Under the pieces are notes generated by a model that was not told where the DNA came from, searched no databases, and saw only the letters and a list, made by a program, of their open reading frames with translations. From assembly GCA_964019055.1 (NCBI GenBank), contig OZ025210.1, positions 12,076,832 through 12,140,831 on the forward strand: a stretch of DNA of 64,000 nucleotides, given 5' to 3'. Positions 1-10,033 of the stretch are shown here, one piece after another. The position numbers and the translations under genes were made by a program. This stretch comes from Anthopleura xanthogrammica. Lineage: Eukaryota; Cnidaria; Anthozoa; Actiniaria; Actiniidae. Within the stretch, counting starts at the first letter, position 1. The number at the start of each line of letters is the position of its first letter.

Positions 1-150
1 ATCGCAGTTGTTGATCTTGAAAGTCAAGGTTAGATCTTTGTCACCAATGCGTTGGTCTTTGCACGTGAGTTCAGTTTCGTCCTCGGAGTTCAAGTAGCAT
101 CCATTACCCGACAAGGACCATGCTTAAATCAGAGCAATCATGCGTCATTG
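1..150 (-). pseudogene. Degenerate exon 2 of the Cys-rich transmembrane family (member A, partial)
   Basis: Read on the minus strand, this stretch matches exon 2 of the complete relatives at 14827-15164 and 43454-43779: it encodes ELTCKDQ, then GDKDLTLT and a following NNCD, the same order as in the other two copies. It runs off the left edge. The 5' part, around the motif DCSDLS, is in a different frame from the rest, so at least one single-base shift lies near positions 105-115, and no AG acceptor in the phase used by the paralogues is visible upstream. It is either a decayed duplicate or a sequencing or assembly error in a live exon. The intact signal-peptide exon at 9000-9066 is the nearest possible partner. 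Confidence 0.6.
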
Positions 151-602
151 TTGGTGATAAATATTATATTCCACGAGGCGCTTGTATTGTCTTGTAGTAA
201 TAACCATTTCGAGGTTAAGGAAACAGCGAGGACGAGGTGGCACTGCAGAGCATTGTGGGACAGTTTAGGGGACATATTTCCAAGATGGCGTCTATTTCGT
301 TCCCTATAACAGTCACACAAAGAATTGCAATGCCAATTCAAACCAGTTTCTTCCTTCCTCGGAATGGCTATTACACACGAGCCTTCAGGTGATGAGTTTG
401 TGTATAATTATTCTATCCCACACAATTGAAAATACTGACGAACGTAACACTGAAAATTGCTCTCCCTACCTACAGCTCCTATATTACTTTAAAAAAATGT
501 GTTTGATCCCAAGTCCATGTTTTGTACACGAGTCCATGTTTTCCGAGATCAGTCCATGTTTTCTCGGGTCCAGTCCAGTCCATGTTCTAGACCATACCCC
601 TA

Positions 603-1100
603 GATTCCGAAGTTTGTTCGGAAATTCGATTACGAAGTTTAACTCGTACTTTGGAAGTTCACAACGAAGTCAACGAACTTTGTTGTCGAACTTTGAACTT
701 ACTTTCCGCGTAAATTCGGTAAATTGATAGCATCAACTTCATAATTTACAAGGAGCTTTAGGCCCGGCCGTTTAGACGTCGAATTTCACATGTGCCAAAT
801 ATAATGCAAATGAGCAAAATCTATTTTTTGAATTCATTTGCATTAGATTCGACACATGTGAAATTCGACGTCTAAACCGGGCCTTAATTAGCGATGAGTT
901 GCTTTATAAAGTAGGGCAGCGCTTTTCCTAAAGAGGTTGAATTGGTTTCAAGGAGAAAGAAGATGGCTTCAAGAATGAAAACTCGATTCTATCGAATTAC
1001 CGAATTTGAACGGGAAGTAGTTCGAAGTTCGCCAACGAAGTTTTTTGTTAACTTTCAAAGTACAACTTGAACTTTGGAACTTCCGAACAAACTTCGGAAT
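603..1100. repeat. Foldback element with a nested MITE
   Basis: The outer ends are inverted copies of each other: the GATTCCGAAGTTTGTTCGG end near 603 and its complement near 1080-1099, with further matching GAAGTT-rich blocks inside. The element carries a second palindromic MITE at 761-883. No coding potential is seen. The flank 300-600 shows nothing recognisable. Confidence 0.6.
761..883. mobile_element. Palindromic MITE with TTA target duplication
   Basis: A 123 bp near-perfect palindrome starting GGCCCGG and ending CCGGGCC, with ACGTCGAATTTCACATGTG in both arms. It is flanked by TTA on each side (758-760 and 884-886), the TWA-type target duplication of PIF/Harbinger (Tourist-like) MITEs. 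Related arm sequence recurs near 1116-1135 and 8760-8900. Confidence 0.7.
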
Positions 1101-1109
1101 CAACCGTCA

Positions 1110-1535
1110 AGAGTTTAAACGTCGAATTTCACATGTGTCGAGTTTAATTCCTATTTAAGTCGATGTAAATTGGCATTTGATTTAGACACACAAGGTACCC
1201 GGCTTTCTATTGTTTGAATGATTTACGGTTTCTTTTAGAAAGGTAACTTTTACTCGTTATGGTTTTCCTGTGGTTTGAGATTTGCCGGTCGGTATACGGT
1301 TACATAAGCTGTAATCAGACCTGATCCATAACCGTTAAGTTGTGGTATTAATACTATTGCTCTCTATGGATTTCCTGGTGTTTGGATGTAACTGATTTGA
1401 AGCTATCAATTTGCAGTTCAGATCTGATTACAGCTTATGTAGCTGTAAACCGTAATACCGTAAATCATTCAAAACAATATTGGGTTCCCTGTGTTAGACG
1501 TGGAATATAATGTGCCGAATTTAAATACAAGCTAT
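1110..1535. repeat. Foldback element, probably nested MITEs
   Basis: Inverted blocks pair across the centre: TTTGAATGATTTACGG near 1213 with its complement near 1458, and CAGCTTATGTAGC near 1431 with a complement near 1300. The outer part contains the TTTCACATGTG arm motif of the MITE at 761-883, suggesting one element inside another. Non-coding. Confidence 0.5.
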
Positions 1536-1639
1536 TGTTCTGTGCAATCTGATAAATTGGTTGCACTGATCAGACGAAAATATAAATAGAATACAAAAAA
1601 AAACTAGCAAAGAGTTAACTCTTTTTTAACTAGCTATTT

Positions 1640-1815
1640 GTTAACTCTTTGAGACTCCTGAGGGAGTCCGACTGCACGTTCAAAGTGGGCCGTCTATCTT
1701 GTATCAACAACATCTCATACAATAAACATTCAAATCGGCTTTTACACTTTTTTAGGACGACAAAGTTCTTATTAATGTCTCCAGGGATTAACATCGCTAT
1801 CCAACCAGTCTTCAC
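1640..1815 (-). pseudogene. Inverted partial copy of a Penelope-like element 3' end
   Basis: The minus strand encodes the same peptide as the downstream plus-strand copy (PGDINKNFVVLKKCKSRFEC and on to RRPTLNVQSDSLR), so it is the terminal part of a GIY-YIG domain in inverted orientation. It pairs with 2025-2160 as a stem of about 140 bp around a 230 bp loop. Penelope-like elements often carry partial inverted copies of their own ends, which explains the arrangement. Confidence 0.7.
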
Positions 1816-2176
1816 AATTCATAAGCTCAACGAATCGCTCAAGGTAAAAGAGAAGAAGCCACCGTTAGTCGACCAACAACGTGTGGTTTACAGTTTTAAA
1901 TGTGACTCTTAAATGTGCGATGAGAGTTATCTCGGATTTACCCTTAGACATCTACACGAGCGTATCGAAGAACACAAAGGACCATCTTCAAGTATTGGTA
2001 AGCACTACAGATCAGCACATGATACGATCCCTGGAGACATTAATAAGAACTTTGTCGTCCTAAAAAAGTGTAAAAGCCGATTTGAATGTTTATTGTATGA
2101 GATGTTGTTGATACAAGATAGACGGCCCACTTTGAACGTGCAGTCGGACTCCCTCAGGGCTAAACTCTTTGTTTAA
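1812..2176 (+). pseudogene. Penelope-like element: C-terminal GIY-YIG endonuclease fragment
   Basis: The reading frame gives a Penelope-type GIY-YIG C-terminus: VVYSFKC, then YLGFTLRHLHERIEEHK, then a block ending LNVQSDSLRAKLFV. In intact elements this domain follows the reverse transcriptase and nicks the target. Here only the last 120 or so codons remain, one TAA (1909-1911) interrupts the frame inside the Cys-containing start of the domain, and the reverse transcriptase is missing. The frame ends where the ISL2EU-like terminal repeat begins, so that insertion probably split the element; the sequence at 7889-8045 looks like the missing tail. Dead copy. Confidence 0.8.
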
Positions 2177-2966
2177 TACGCGCTTTCGGCAAAACGGTGC
2201 ATCTTGGGTAATCAGGGCATTATAGCGTGACTGTGTGTCGAGTTCAAGGTCAATTTACAGTAACACAACTTCTACAATTGTATCCTGTTTTATTATAAAA
2301 GGTAAGCTAAAATGAAAAAATATTAACATTCTTCAATGAAACAACAGCTAATTTAGTCTTACAAGATCTCTGGGAGTCATTTCAATGTAAAAGAGAGAAG
2401 ATATATGGCAAAATGCAGCGCCGTCTTACGAGCGTATGTAGCCATGCGAAACGTAAACAAACGAGCTGTCAAGCAAATTATGCCTTCAAAAATCGGCTTT
2501 TTCGAAGTTTCAGAAGCTGTAATGAACACAGATTATTCTCTTTGAGATTTACTGCTTATGTGCAAAATTTTAAGACCAACAAGCTTTATTTTCATTTTTT
2601 TTGCGAAGCCAAATGATCGCTAAATGATTTCGATTACGATCTTTGGACTTTAATGGCGACAACTGAGACTAAGTTTCAGTCAATATTTCCCATTTTTAAA
2701 GCAAATTCAATGATATTTCCGATATCTATCACCCAAAATACCTATATTTTAAAGAGCAAAATTGTTTTTTGTCGTTTTTTCGCTGTTTTATTTGAAATTA
2801 TGTATTATATTTTGCCTTTTTTCGTCGTGAAACTAAAGAAACACACAACATCCCTATCGCTAAAAAGTCTCAAAACAAATCAAAAGTCTATATTTTCAGC
2901 GTTTTTAAAGCAAATTCAATGATATTTCCGCTATTTATCATCTAAAAAATCTTACTTAGTAATTTT
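2176..2966 (+). repeat. Left terminal inverted repeat of the ISL2EU-like element
   Basis: About 790 bp that match 7097-7888 in reverse complement. The short open frames inside (2413-2616, 2653-2922) occur identically in the other repeat, reflecting sequence identity rather than genes. The distal 60 bp resemble a transposon-end binding region but no subterminal motif is certain. Confidence 0.85.
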
Positions 2967-3053
2967 CTTTAACAGTATATACTTTCTTATACTGTTGAAC
3001 AGAAAAAAAGATTTTAAAAACGTAATTTTTCCAATTTTCATTATTAATATAGG

Positions 3054-4970
3054 ATGCTTTTTGAAGATTTTTTGGAGTGGTCTGTAGGCCAGTTGCAGTT
3101 TTATGTCATGAAAAGAGGAAAATCAGTAAGTGGAACCAAGAAAGAGCTTGCAGCAAGAGCTCTCGTAGCGTTTGAATCAAATGACCCCATTGTTGACTGC
3201 TCAAAAGATTTAACTGAACGACTAGAGAGGGAATACCATGAGTTAGTAATGAAATTGAAAATACAGGATCCAAGACAGTTAGATGAAAAGGTCTGGTGTA
3301 ACGACTTGACAACATGGCCAAGCATTGACTTAGGTCACATATTTCATTATGTCCTTTCCACAAAAGCATTCGACACAAATTACATTGGTCAGTACAAGGC
3401 ACGCAAAGCATATTCTTACTTCAAGAGCTCCCATGTCCATCAGATTCTCACCTACTTGCCTCCAGGTTCAGATGATCTTGTTGTTGTAAAATCTTCTGTA
3501 ACTCCTTCGATGAAAGTGTATGATAAACCCTGGGAACTTTGGATTCTCATCTCTAAATCTTCTGGAGTCATTTCTGCATACTGCCTTTGCACTGCTGGTT
3601 TCTCTAACTGTTGTAACCATGTGATTGCTGTATTGTATAAACTACAGTTTGCTGTTGAAAAAGGCTACACAAATCCTTCCTGTACCGAAGTTCCCTGTGC
3701 ATTTAATAACAAAAGTAATTACCGAGTAAAACCAATGAAAGTGAAAGATATGGACATTGTAAAGCACAACATCTTCAAAAAGGAATCTACTCAACACAGC
3801 CACTCTCTTCTGTACACCAAAAAAACTAACTATGATCCCAGAGTACCATCCATGCAGATACAAACACCAGAAACTACAACATCCTTTTTCTCACAACTAG
3901 AAATCCTACAACCAACAGCTGTTGTGCTATTAACAGTACCATTATCTGAAAACAGTGACTTCCCTCCTCCAATACCTGACATTGCAGAGTCAGTTAGACA
4001 AGAATGTTGTGGAAAAAATGAAGCAGACATGCTTAATCTTTTTATGGAAAAACTAACATTCAGTGAGAAACAATTGTATGAGCTTGAAAAAGCAACAAAA
4101 GACCAAGCAAGCAGTGAGATATGGAAAAAACAAAGACTTGGCCGTATTACATCATCCAATTTCCATGATGTCCATACTAAGGTTAAGACAATTAGTGCTT
4201 CAAGAGGTAACATCAAGCCTCAGACTACACCTCTGCTGATTAAGCTCACTCAACTAGACCCTAGCCTGGACCATGTACCTTCTATAAAATGGGGAAGAGA
4301 AAATGAAAATAATGCACGAGAAGCTTTTTTTAAAGAAGTTGGACCAAACCATACAAAACCCAAACTGAACATGTGTGGACTGCGTGCAGTATCAAATGCA
4401 CCATTTCTTGCAGCAACTGCTGACAACATATTCACTTGTTTGTGTTGTGGTAAATCATGTGTTGAACTCAAATGCCCTTTTAGTATAAGGGAAAAGTCAG
4501 TAGAAGATGGCTGGGAAGATCTTGATTTCCTACACAAAGTTGAAGGTGACATTAAATTGAAAAAGACCCATAAATATTATACACAGGTTCAGGGCCAAAT
4601 GAAGGCTAATGATTGCTCAAAAGCATTCTTTGTGGTTTGGACACCTGTTGGGAGTCCCTTTATTCAAATAATTGAATTTGATGAGCTCTTCTGGGATGAA
4701 GTGTACAAAAACCTACTTTTATTTTTCAAACTATACATGGCTAAGGTTTTGCTTGGAATACATGAGCTCAAATTTTGCCCTCTTTGTGAGAAACGCATTC
4801 TGGAACAAAAAGAAATTCCTGTAAGACAAGAAATGAAAGAAAACAGCATATGCTGTGTTGAATGTGATCAATGGTACCACTGGTCATGTGTAGGTGTTAC
4901 TAGGCACCTGTCATCAACACCTGATTGGATTTGTGACTTTTGCAATAGCAAAACAATTGATTCTGAATGA
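3054..4970 (+). CDS. Transposon-encoded SAP-SWIM-YqaJ nuclease-PHD protein
   Basis: A 638-residue protein in a single exon. Domains in order: a SAP-like helix pair near residues 5-42; a SWIM-type zinc finger near 178-196 (CLC...CCNH); a YqaJ-type exonuclease of the PD-(D/E)XK fold near 365-540, with WGREN near 410, Asp457 in the ATADN motif, the VELK motif (Glu471, Lys473) and a QVQGQ motif near 511-515; and a C-terminal PHD-type finger near 585-632 (CVECDQWYHWSC...WICDFC). The nuclease residues are all present, so activity is plausible. In ISL2EU elements this protein accompanies the transposase; its exact part in transposition is not settled. A poly-A signal AATAAA lies near 5181. The PHD finger suggests chromatin contact, an inference only. 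Confidence 0.85.
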   Translation: MLFEDFLEWSVGQLQFYVMKRGKSVSGTKKELAARALVAFESNDPIVDCSKDLTERLEREYHELVMKLKIQDPRQLDEKVWCNDLTTWPSIDLGHIFHYVLSTKAFDTNYIGQYKARKAYSYFKSSHVHQILTYLPPGSDDLVVVKSSVTPSMKVYDKPWELWILISKSSGVISAYCLCTAGFSNCCNHVIAVLYKLQFAVEKGYTNPSCTEVPCAFNNKSNYRVKPMKVKDMDIVKHNIFKKESTQHSHSLLYTKKTNYDPRVPSMQIQTPETTTSFFSQLEILQPTAVVLLTVPLSENSDFPPPIPDIAESVRQECCGKNEADMLNLFMEKLTFSEKQLYELEKATKDQASSEIWKKQRLGRITSSNFHDVHTKVKTISASRGNIKPQTTPLLIKLTQLDPSLDHVPSIKWGRENENNAREAFFKEVGPNHTKPKLNMCGLRAVSNAPFLAATADNIFTCLCCGKSCVELKCPFSIREKSVEDGWEDLDFLHKVEGDIKLKKTHKYYTQVQGQMKANDCSKAFFVVWTPVGSPFIQIIEFDELFWDEVYKNLLLFFKLYMAKVLLGIHELKFCPLCEKRILEQKEIPVRQEMKENSICCVECDQWYHWSCVGVTRHLSSTPDWICDFCNSKTIDSE

Positions 4971-5189
4971 ATTCTAATCCCAAAATAATTACACTTATTT
5001 ATTGTTTCATTTTTTCTCCACTCAAATCCTTATAGTGGTTATATAATATTGGTTCAAAAGCAAGGTATAAGTGGAATTGTACATTTTTCTAATCAAATAT
5101 TTTCATCCCTTCCAGCGATGAAGGAACATGCACTTATTGTTAGAATTCCAAGTCTGAAATTGTCAATAATTATAAAAAGCAATAAATAG

Positions 5190-5300
5190 ATGTTATTATG
5201 GATGCATGCATATGAGACAAGCATTGTATCAACCTGATAGCCTCACTTGTATGATTATTAAAACAAAAGAATATTTCATTTGCATGTATGTGATCTGTAA
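5190..5300. repeat. Small MITE copy inside the transposon (related to 12568-12680)
   Basis: The ends GGATGCATGC and ATTTCATTTGCATG are inverted, and the interior (GATAGCCTCACTTGTATGATT) recurs at 12.6 kb. It lies between the convergent 3' ends of the two transposon genes, in about 660 bp with no further gene. Confidence 0.55.
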
Positions 5301-5634
5301 TAATATTTATTGTTAATTGCACATTTATTAAAGTGATATAATATATAATTTATATATAATTGAATGTTCAAAAAGTATATAGATCTACCATCTTAATTAA
5401 TACCCTGCATGAGGATACAGATTTTCAATTGCATGTACATGCATGTATTGTAAGATATTATTGGGATAATTTATTATTATATATATGTACCATAAGATAT
5501 TCATACTATAGAATAAAATATTTGATTTTCAATAGCCTCTGTCAGTGAGTAGTGTTTAGAATAACAGATAGTCTTGCATGCATGTAGGAACAGCAGAATT
5601 ATAGACCCCAAACCACTATATTATTCTATCTGAT

Positions 5635-6987
5635 TCACACAACTAGAGGGTTTTTCAAATTAGATAATGCAGCACAAACAGTGATAAGATTATCTGCAAC
5701 AGGAAGTAGACTTATTGGCAGTTCATGCTTTAGAATCTGGTATTCTTTCAATCTTCTAATTGCCATTTCAACATAAATCCTTACATTAGCAATCTTGGAT
5801 GTTTCCCGGACATTATCTCTTGACATCTGTAGGGTGGTGTGGGATGATGGGGGAATTGTTAAACGACATTGATGAAAAGCCAACAGTTCTTCAATTTTAA
5901 AACCACGATCAGCCATAACTAGATCACCCGGTTGTAAAAGCTTCAAGAACCCTGAATCTTCTACTATGAACTTATCGCTTGCTTTGCCACCATAGCTGTC
6001 AGACACAAAACTGAAGCAACCATTGGGAGTTATTCCAACAAGTACCTTAATTGTGGAATGATGCTTGTATTCTGACCAGCATAATGTTTGTACTTCAAGA
6101 CTGGAGGGCGTTTCAATAAAGAATTCTGTGCAATCTATGATAACTCTGCATTTTTTATAGTACTTTCGAAAACTGTCTGGTAGATTTCTTGAAACTTGAA
6201 TTCTACCTGGCCAAGGTATGAGAAATTTAAGTTCCAATGCCATTAAACGAAGCCAGGAAAAGATAACTGAGCTAACTACTGATGGACTAACCTTGAACAC
6301 TACAGCTAAATATTCAGTAAGAAGTCCTAAACGAATTCTTTGCATAACCATAAAAAATTCCTCTTCCAGACGCAGTTTTCTGTTTCCATGGGTTTCCATT
6401 CTACTGAAATTCTTTTCATTCTTCATGGTTTCCATTTGTTTTTTTCCTTTCCAGTAGATAATGTTCAAAGCTTTATTTTGGAGAAATCCAAATACAAGAG
6501 CAAAACAATCAGCATTGTTAAAACCTGTAAATAGCCTGACATCTGCATCTCTGGTTAGTTGTGCAAATGTTACACAGGGTCCTGTAGCTAGTCTCTCTTG
6601 TTGAACAGTTTCTGCAGACACAGGGAATGAATGGGATGTGGAGGGAATAGCATTGTTTTCTTTAGTTTCTAAGGGTCGGCGTTCTAGTTTTCTTCGTTTA
6701 ACAGGAGACTTTTTTTTTCCATCACTTTGAACCAAATACAGCGTGGGATGGGGAAATTCATAAGTGGGTTCACCATATTGGAAATGATTAGAGCATATGA
6801 CGTGAAAATCACTGGCTTTAAATTCTCTTCTACCCTTAGCAATGTTTTGTTCCCATATTGGTCTTTTTTTAGCATCCTTCGTCATATAATGGAACTTTAG
6901 GTCTTTTACATGTCCCCTTATCTTTATTTTTTCTGGCCATCTGCTGTCATTTGTGCAACAACCAACACAGCATCTGTGATGCGGCAT
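5635..6987 (-). CDS. THAP-domain DDE transposase (PIF/Harbinger-related, ISL2EU type)
   Basis: A 450-residue single-exon protein. The N-terminal 90 residues form a THAP zinc finger (CCVGCC, then PIW, then VICSNHF), a DNA-binding domain commonly used by transposases of this group to find the element ends. The C-terminal half is a DDE_Tnp_4 catalytic domain: Asp285 in IIDCTEF, Asp360 in VMADRGF and Glu407 in RIYVEMAIRRLK form the triad. All three are intact and no stop interrupts the frame, so the enzyme may still be active. It is transcribed towards the YqaJ gene, with convergent ends around 5.0-5.6 kb. The start chosen puts the THAP Cys pair directly at the N-terminus, as usual. Confidence 0.9.
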   Translation of the reverse strand: MPHHRCCVGCCTNDSRWPEKIKIRGHVKDLKFHYMTKDAKKRPIWEQNIAKGRREFKASDFHVICSNHFQYGEPTYEFPHPTLYLVQSDGKKKSPVKRRKLERRPLETKENNAIPSTSHSFPVSAETVQQERLATGPCVTFAQLTRDADVRLFTGFNNADCFALVFGFLQNKALNIIYWKGKKQMETMKNEKNFSRMETHGNRKLRLEEEFFMVMQRIRLGLLTEYLAVVFKVSPSVVSSVIFSWLRLMALELKFLIPWPGRIQVSRNLPDSFRKYYKKCRVIIDCTEFFIETPSSLEVQTLCWSEYKHHSTIKVLVGITPNGCFSFVSDSYGGKASDKFIVEDSGFLKLLQPGDLVMADRGFKIEELLAFHQCRLTIPPSSHTTLQMSRDNVRETSKIANVRIYVEMAIRRLKEYQILKHELPISLLPVADNLITVCAALSNLKNPLVV

Positions 6988-7096
6988 ACAGTACTACGTA
7001 AATAAACACCAAAAAGAAACCAGACCTCTGCGACGAAAAAAGGCAAAATATAATACATAATTTCAAATAAAACAGCGAAAAACGACAAAAAAGTAT

Positions 7097-7888
7097 ATAT
7101 GAATTACTAAGTAAGATTTTTTAGATGATAAATAGCGGAAATATCATTGAATTTGCTTTAAAAACGCTGAAAATATAGACTTTTGATTTGTTTTGAGACT
7201 TTTTAGCGATAGGGATGTTGTGTGTTTCTTTAGTTTCACGACGAAAAAAGGCAAAATATAATACATAATTTCAAATAAAACAGCGAAAAAACGACAAAAA
7301 ACAATTTTGCTCTTTAAAATATAGGTATTTTGGGTGATAGATATCGGAAATATCATTGAATTTGCTTTAAAAATGGGAAATATTGACTGAAACTTAGTCT
7401 CAGTTGTCGCCATTAAAGTCCAAAGATCGTAATCGAAATCATTTAGCGATCATTTGGCTTCGCAAAAAAAATGAAAATAAAGCTTGTTGGTCTTAAAATT
7501 TTGCACATAAGCAGTAAATCTCAAAGAGAATAATCTGTGTTCATTACAGCTTCTGAAACTTCGAAAAAGCCGATTTTTGAAGGCATAATTTGCTTGACAG
7601 CTCGTTTGTTTACGTTTCGCATGGCTACATACGCTCGTAAGACGGCGCTGCATTTTGCCATATATCTTCTCTCTTTTACATTGAAATGACTCCCAGAGAT
7701 CTTGTAAGACTAAATTAGCTGTTGTTTCATTGAAGAATGTTAATATTTTTTCATTTTAGCTTACCTTTTATAATAAAACAGGATACAATTGTAGAAGTTG
7801 TGTTACTGTAAATTGACCTTGAACTCGACACACAGTCACGCTATAATGCCCTGATTACCCAAGATGCACCGTTTTGCCGAAAGCGCGT
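7097..7888 (-). repeat. Right terminal inverted repeat of the ISL2EU-like element
   Basis: Reverse complement of 2176-2966. Between this repeat and the transposase start, a block of about 60 bp (7031-7090) repeats part of the same TIR again (compare 7240-7300), so the inner end carries a small extra duplication. Confidence 0.85.
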
Positions 7889-8045
7889 ATTGCAAATTTG
7901 TGTACTAATATTTTCGTATATAGACATTGACTTTATAATTTTTCACTTTATTGCTTGAGAATGGTGCAGGCTGAGCACCGAAACGTCGCGTTATACTCTT
8001 TTTTATTTATGACTTTATGTTTTTCAAAATCGCTACTTAAAAAAT
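7889..8045 (+). other. Probable continuation of the Penelope-like element 3' tail, with a hammerhead-like fold
   Basis: Immediately after the right end of the ISL2EU-like element the sequence could extend the Penelope frame by a few codons to a TAA. It then contains a short stem (GGTGC, loop, GCACC) followed by GAAACGTC at about 7960-7988. Penelope-like elements carry hammerhead ribozyme motifs in their terminal regions, and the stem followed by GAAAC resembles that core. The upstream part of the core (TTGAGAA) departs from CUGANGA, so this copy is probably inactive. Confidence 0.45.
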
Positions 8046-8049
8046 TATA

Positions 8050-8690
8050 TAATAAACAGAATATTACATGGGCGCTTGGAGATACAAATTTTATCTTCTC
8101 GTGTTGAAAATCTCTAACTCGTTCGCTGCGCTCACTCGTGAGAGATCTTTTCAACACTCGAAGATAAAATTCGTATCTCCGCGTACCCATGTAGAGTGAT
8201 TACAATAAACCCGTTCAACAAAATCTGTTAGTCAAAGTCTACGACTATCTGCTAGCGTTTATTAGTGTGTATTGGCCTAGTGTAACTAGCTCATGTGTGA
8301 AGACTACAACTTTATTGGTTAAATTTAGCAAGACGAAATAACGGTCTCATTCTACTGAAAAACAATACGAGTCATTTGCTTTACAAATTTTAAACCGGCT
8401 GTAAATAAGTAATTCATTCCGTGTAAAAGATTGAATTAAAGCTTTGCCGTGTTGCCTTCTACAATCTTTCCAGTTATCCGACTTAAAAATTGAAATACAT
8501 ATGGATGTCAATAAACATGTATATAGACTACATTCATTTGTTGTCTGTTTAATAATTTTTGTTTTAGACTATTTGTAGTCTACTTAGAGTCTATTAGCTA
8601 GTACTTGTGATTAATAGTGTGTATTAGTCTAGTAATTGTTGAACGGGTTTATTGCAATCACTCTAATATCCTCTATATATCATATAGAAG
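8050..8690. mobile_element. Palindromic MITE (family P), split by a second MITE
   Basis: A palindrome of about 150 bp, with arms containing GGAGATACAAATTTTATCTT and a centre of TCGTTCGCTGCGCTCACTCG, ends at about 8193 and resumes at about 8666 (ATATCC). Two uninterrupted copies at 37610-37765 and 46448-46603 show the original form. The interruption is the MITE at 8194-8663. Confidence 0.75.
8194..8663. mobile_element. MITE with TA target duplication, nested in the family P palindrome
   Basis: A 470 bp element with inverted ends GAGTGATTACAATAAACCCG and the matching complement ending in CACTC. Each side is flanked by TA (8192-8193 and 8664-8665), the Tc1/mariner-type target. Removing it restores the palindromic MITE seen at 37.6 kb, which proves the insertion boundaries. 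No coding sequence. Confidence 0.8.
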
Positions 8691-8999
8691 TCCACACAGA
8701 CTCGCAGCACTTCACTTGCCATATGCAACGACTACTTTACGCACTACTATACATTTAGCACATGTGAAATGTGACGTTTAAATCAACCATCGAATATTCG
8801 AATGGCCAAGTCGAAGTTTCGGCAGTAGTCGTATTTAATTGATTCAGACGTCAAAGTTTAGATGTATTTAATTCTCGCATTGAATTCGACGTCTATGCTT
8901 CACCAGATATCACACATCCACGCGGACGTGGTTAGAAAAATGAATAATTTGTGAATAGATCCAATCCTTGGGGGATAAAAAAGGCTTTGATTTACTTAC

Positions 9000-9066
9000 A
9001 TGTTGTGTCTGCGAGAATAAATGTAGCTCCAAGGAGTAAAACCAGAGAAATGATCACAAGCGCCAT
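9000..9066 (-). CDS. Exon 1 (signal peptide) of Cys-rich transmembrane family member A
   Basis: The exon starts with ATG at 9066-9064 and encodes MALVIISLVLLLGATFILAD plus two Thr codons, a typical secretory signal peptide. It ends in phase 1 at the donor GTAAGT (8999-8994), the same phase and the same donor as exon 1 of members B (29211-29286) and C (45837-45900). The sequence just upstream of the ATG is also similar to that of member B. Its downstream exons should lie to the left; the only candidate inside the window is the damaged exon 2 at 1-150, with the ISL2EU-like transposon and Penelope remnant in the intron between. The functional rest of the gene may lie beyond the edge. Confidence 0.75.
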
Positions 9067-9157
9067 GTATTTGGACTCAAAAACTCCCCAACTAGAAACA
9101 TCGAATTCTAAAAAATGATTAATTTCAATGAGATGAGCATATTAATGAGATATTCAA

Positions 9158-9516
9158 CCAATACTCCAGTTTCACATTCGATGGAAACCGCTGTTTTTGA
9201 AGACAACAGACTCATTTGTACAGTCTTAGCCTCGCTTATAAGTCAGCTATTCAACGACATCATTAAAAGTCTGTGGGATTTCAAAACATTGGTATTGTTC
9301 AACTTACACATTCTTTACATTACGGTTGACTTATGCAAATCATTAGCAACAGCCAACTGTAATGTAAAGAATGTGCAAGTTGAATAATACCAATCCCACG
9401 GACTTTTAATGGTGCCTTTGAATAGATGACTTATAAACGAGGCTAAGCCTGTGCAAATGAGTCTGTGGTCTTCAAAAACAGCGGTTTGCATCGAATGCGA
9501 AACTGGAGTATTTAGC
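9158..9516. repeat. Foldback element, arms about 170 bp
   Basis: The left arm (AATACTCCAGTTTC near 9160) and right arm (GAAACTGGAGTATT near 9498) pair over most of their length, with only a short loop near 9336-9355. Typical foldback MITE; the open frame at 9115-9387 is a by-product. Confidence 0.75.
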
Positions 9517-10033
9517 TATGACGTACGTAAAGTCAGCCAGAAACTACATGAAAACTGTAAACAAAGAGAGTCTTGAATCTTGAAAGGGAGATACAAAGAA
9601 TATACTAAACTATGGAATTTTTTTAGTAAGAGTGCCTTACGCCGTGTTTACACTCGGGCAAATTACTAGGTATAAGGGTAACCATACCTTGGTTAACATT
9701 TATTGTGTGTAAACGTCGGCAAAACCATTAGTAAAATACCATTCAAGATAGTAGAAAGTTTACCTCGATTTACTCTTCTATCACGCATGGTTAAGAACAG
9801 TAACCGACGGTGCGATGATTATTTATGCGTATCTTGCACTTCTTTTCGTGGAATGCGAGTGGTTTTATTTGCATTACAATGATGCATGGCAGCGCCTCTG
9901 AATATGAAAATTAAACTCAGCGCCGTCTTTTCTTCATGCCGGTATTTTTGAATTGCCCAAAGTTTTCTCTAATTAGACAACTACGGTCATTTTATCATGT
10001 GTAAACAATAGGAGAATAACTTAACTTTTGGAG

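Larger units (their letters stand above)
2175..7890. mobile_element. ISL2EU-type DNA transposon, apparently complete
   Basis: A 5.7 kb unit with inverted repeats of about 790 bp (2176-2966 and 7097-7888), starting ATACGCGCTTTCGGC. It encloses two convergent genes: a SAP/SWIM/YqaJ/PHD protein on the plus strand (3054-4970) and a THAP/DDE transposase on the minus strand (5635-6987). The pairing of a PIF-like THAP transposase with a YqaJ nuclease is the known signature of ISL2EU (IS4EU) elements. Both frames are open and the long terminal repeats match closely (their internal 89- and 67-codon frames are identical), so the copy looks young. No clear target duplication is visible. Confidence 0.85.

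Noticed and set aside
389..727. 112-codon plus-strand frame
   Set aside because: Overlaps the foldback element at 603-1100 and has no recognisable similarity or gene structure.
2413..2922. Two short frames (67 and 89 codons) that recur identically at 7144-7653, suggestive of conserved small proteins
   Set aside because: They lie in the terminal inverted repeats of the ISL2EU-type element, so identity follows from the repeat.
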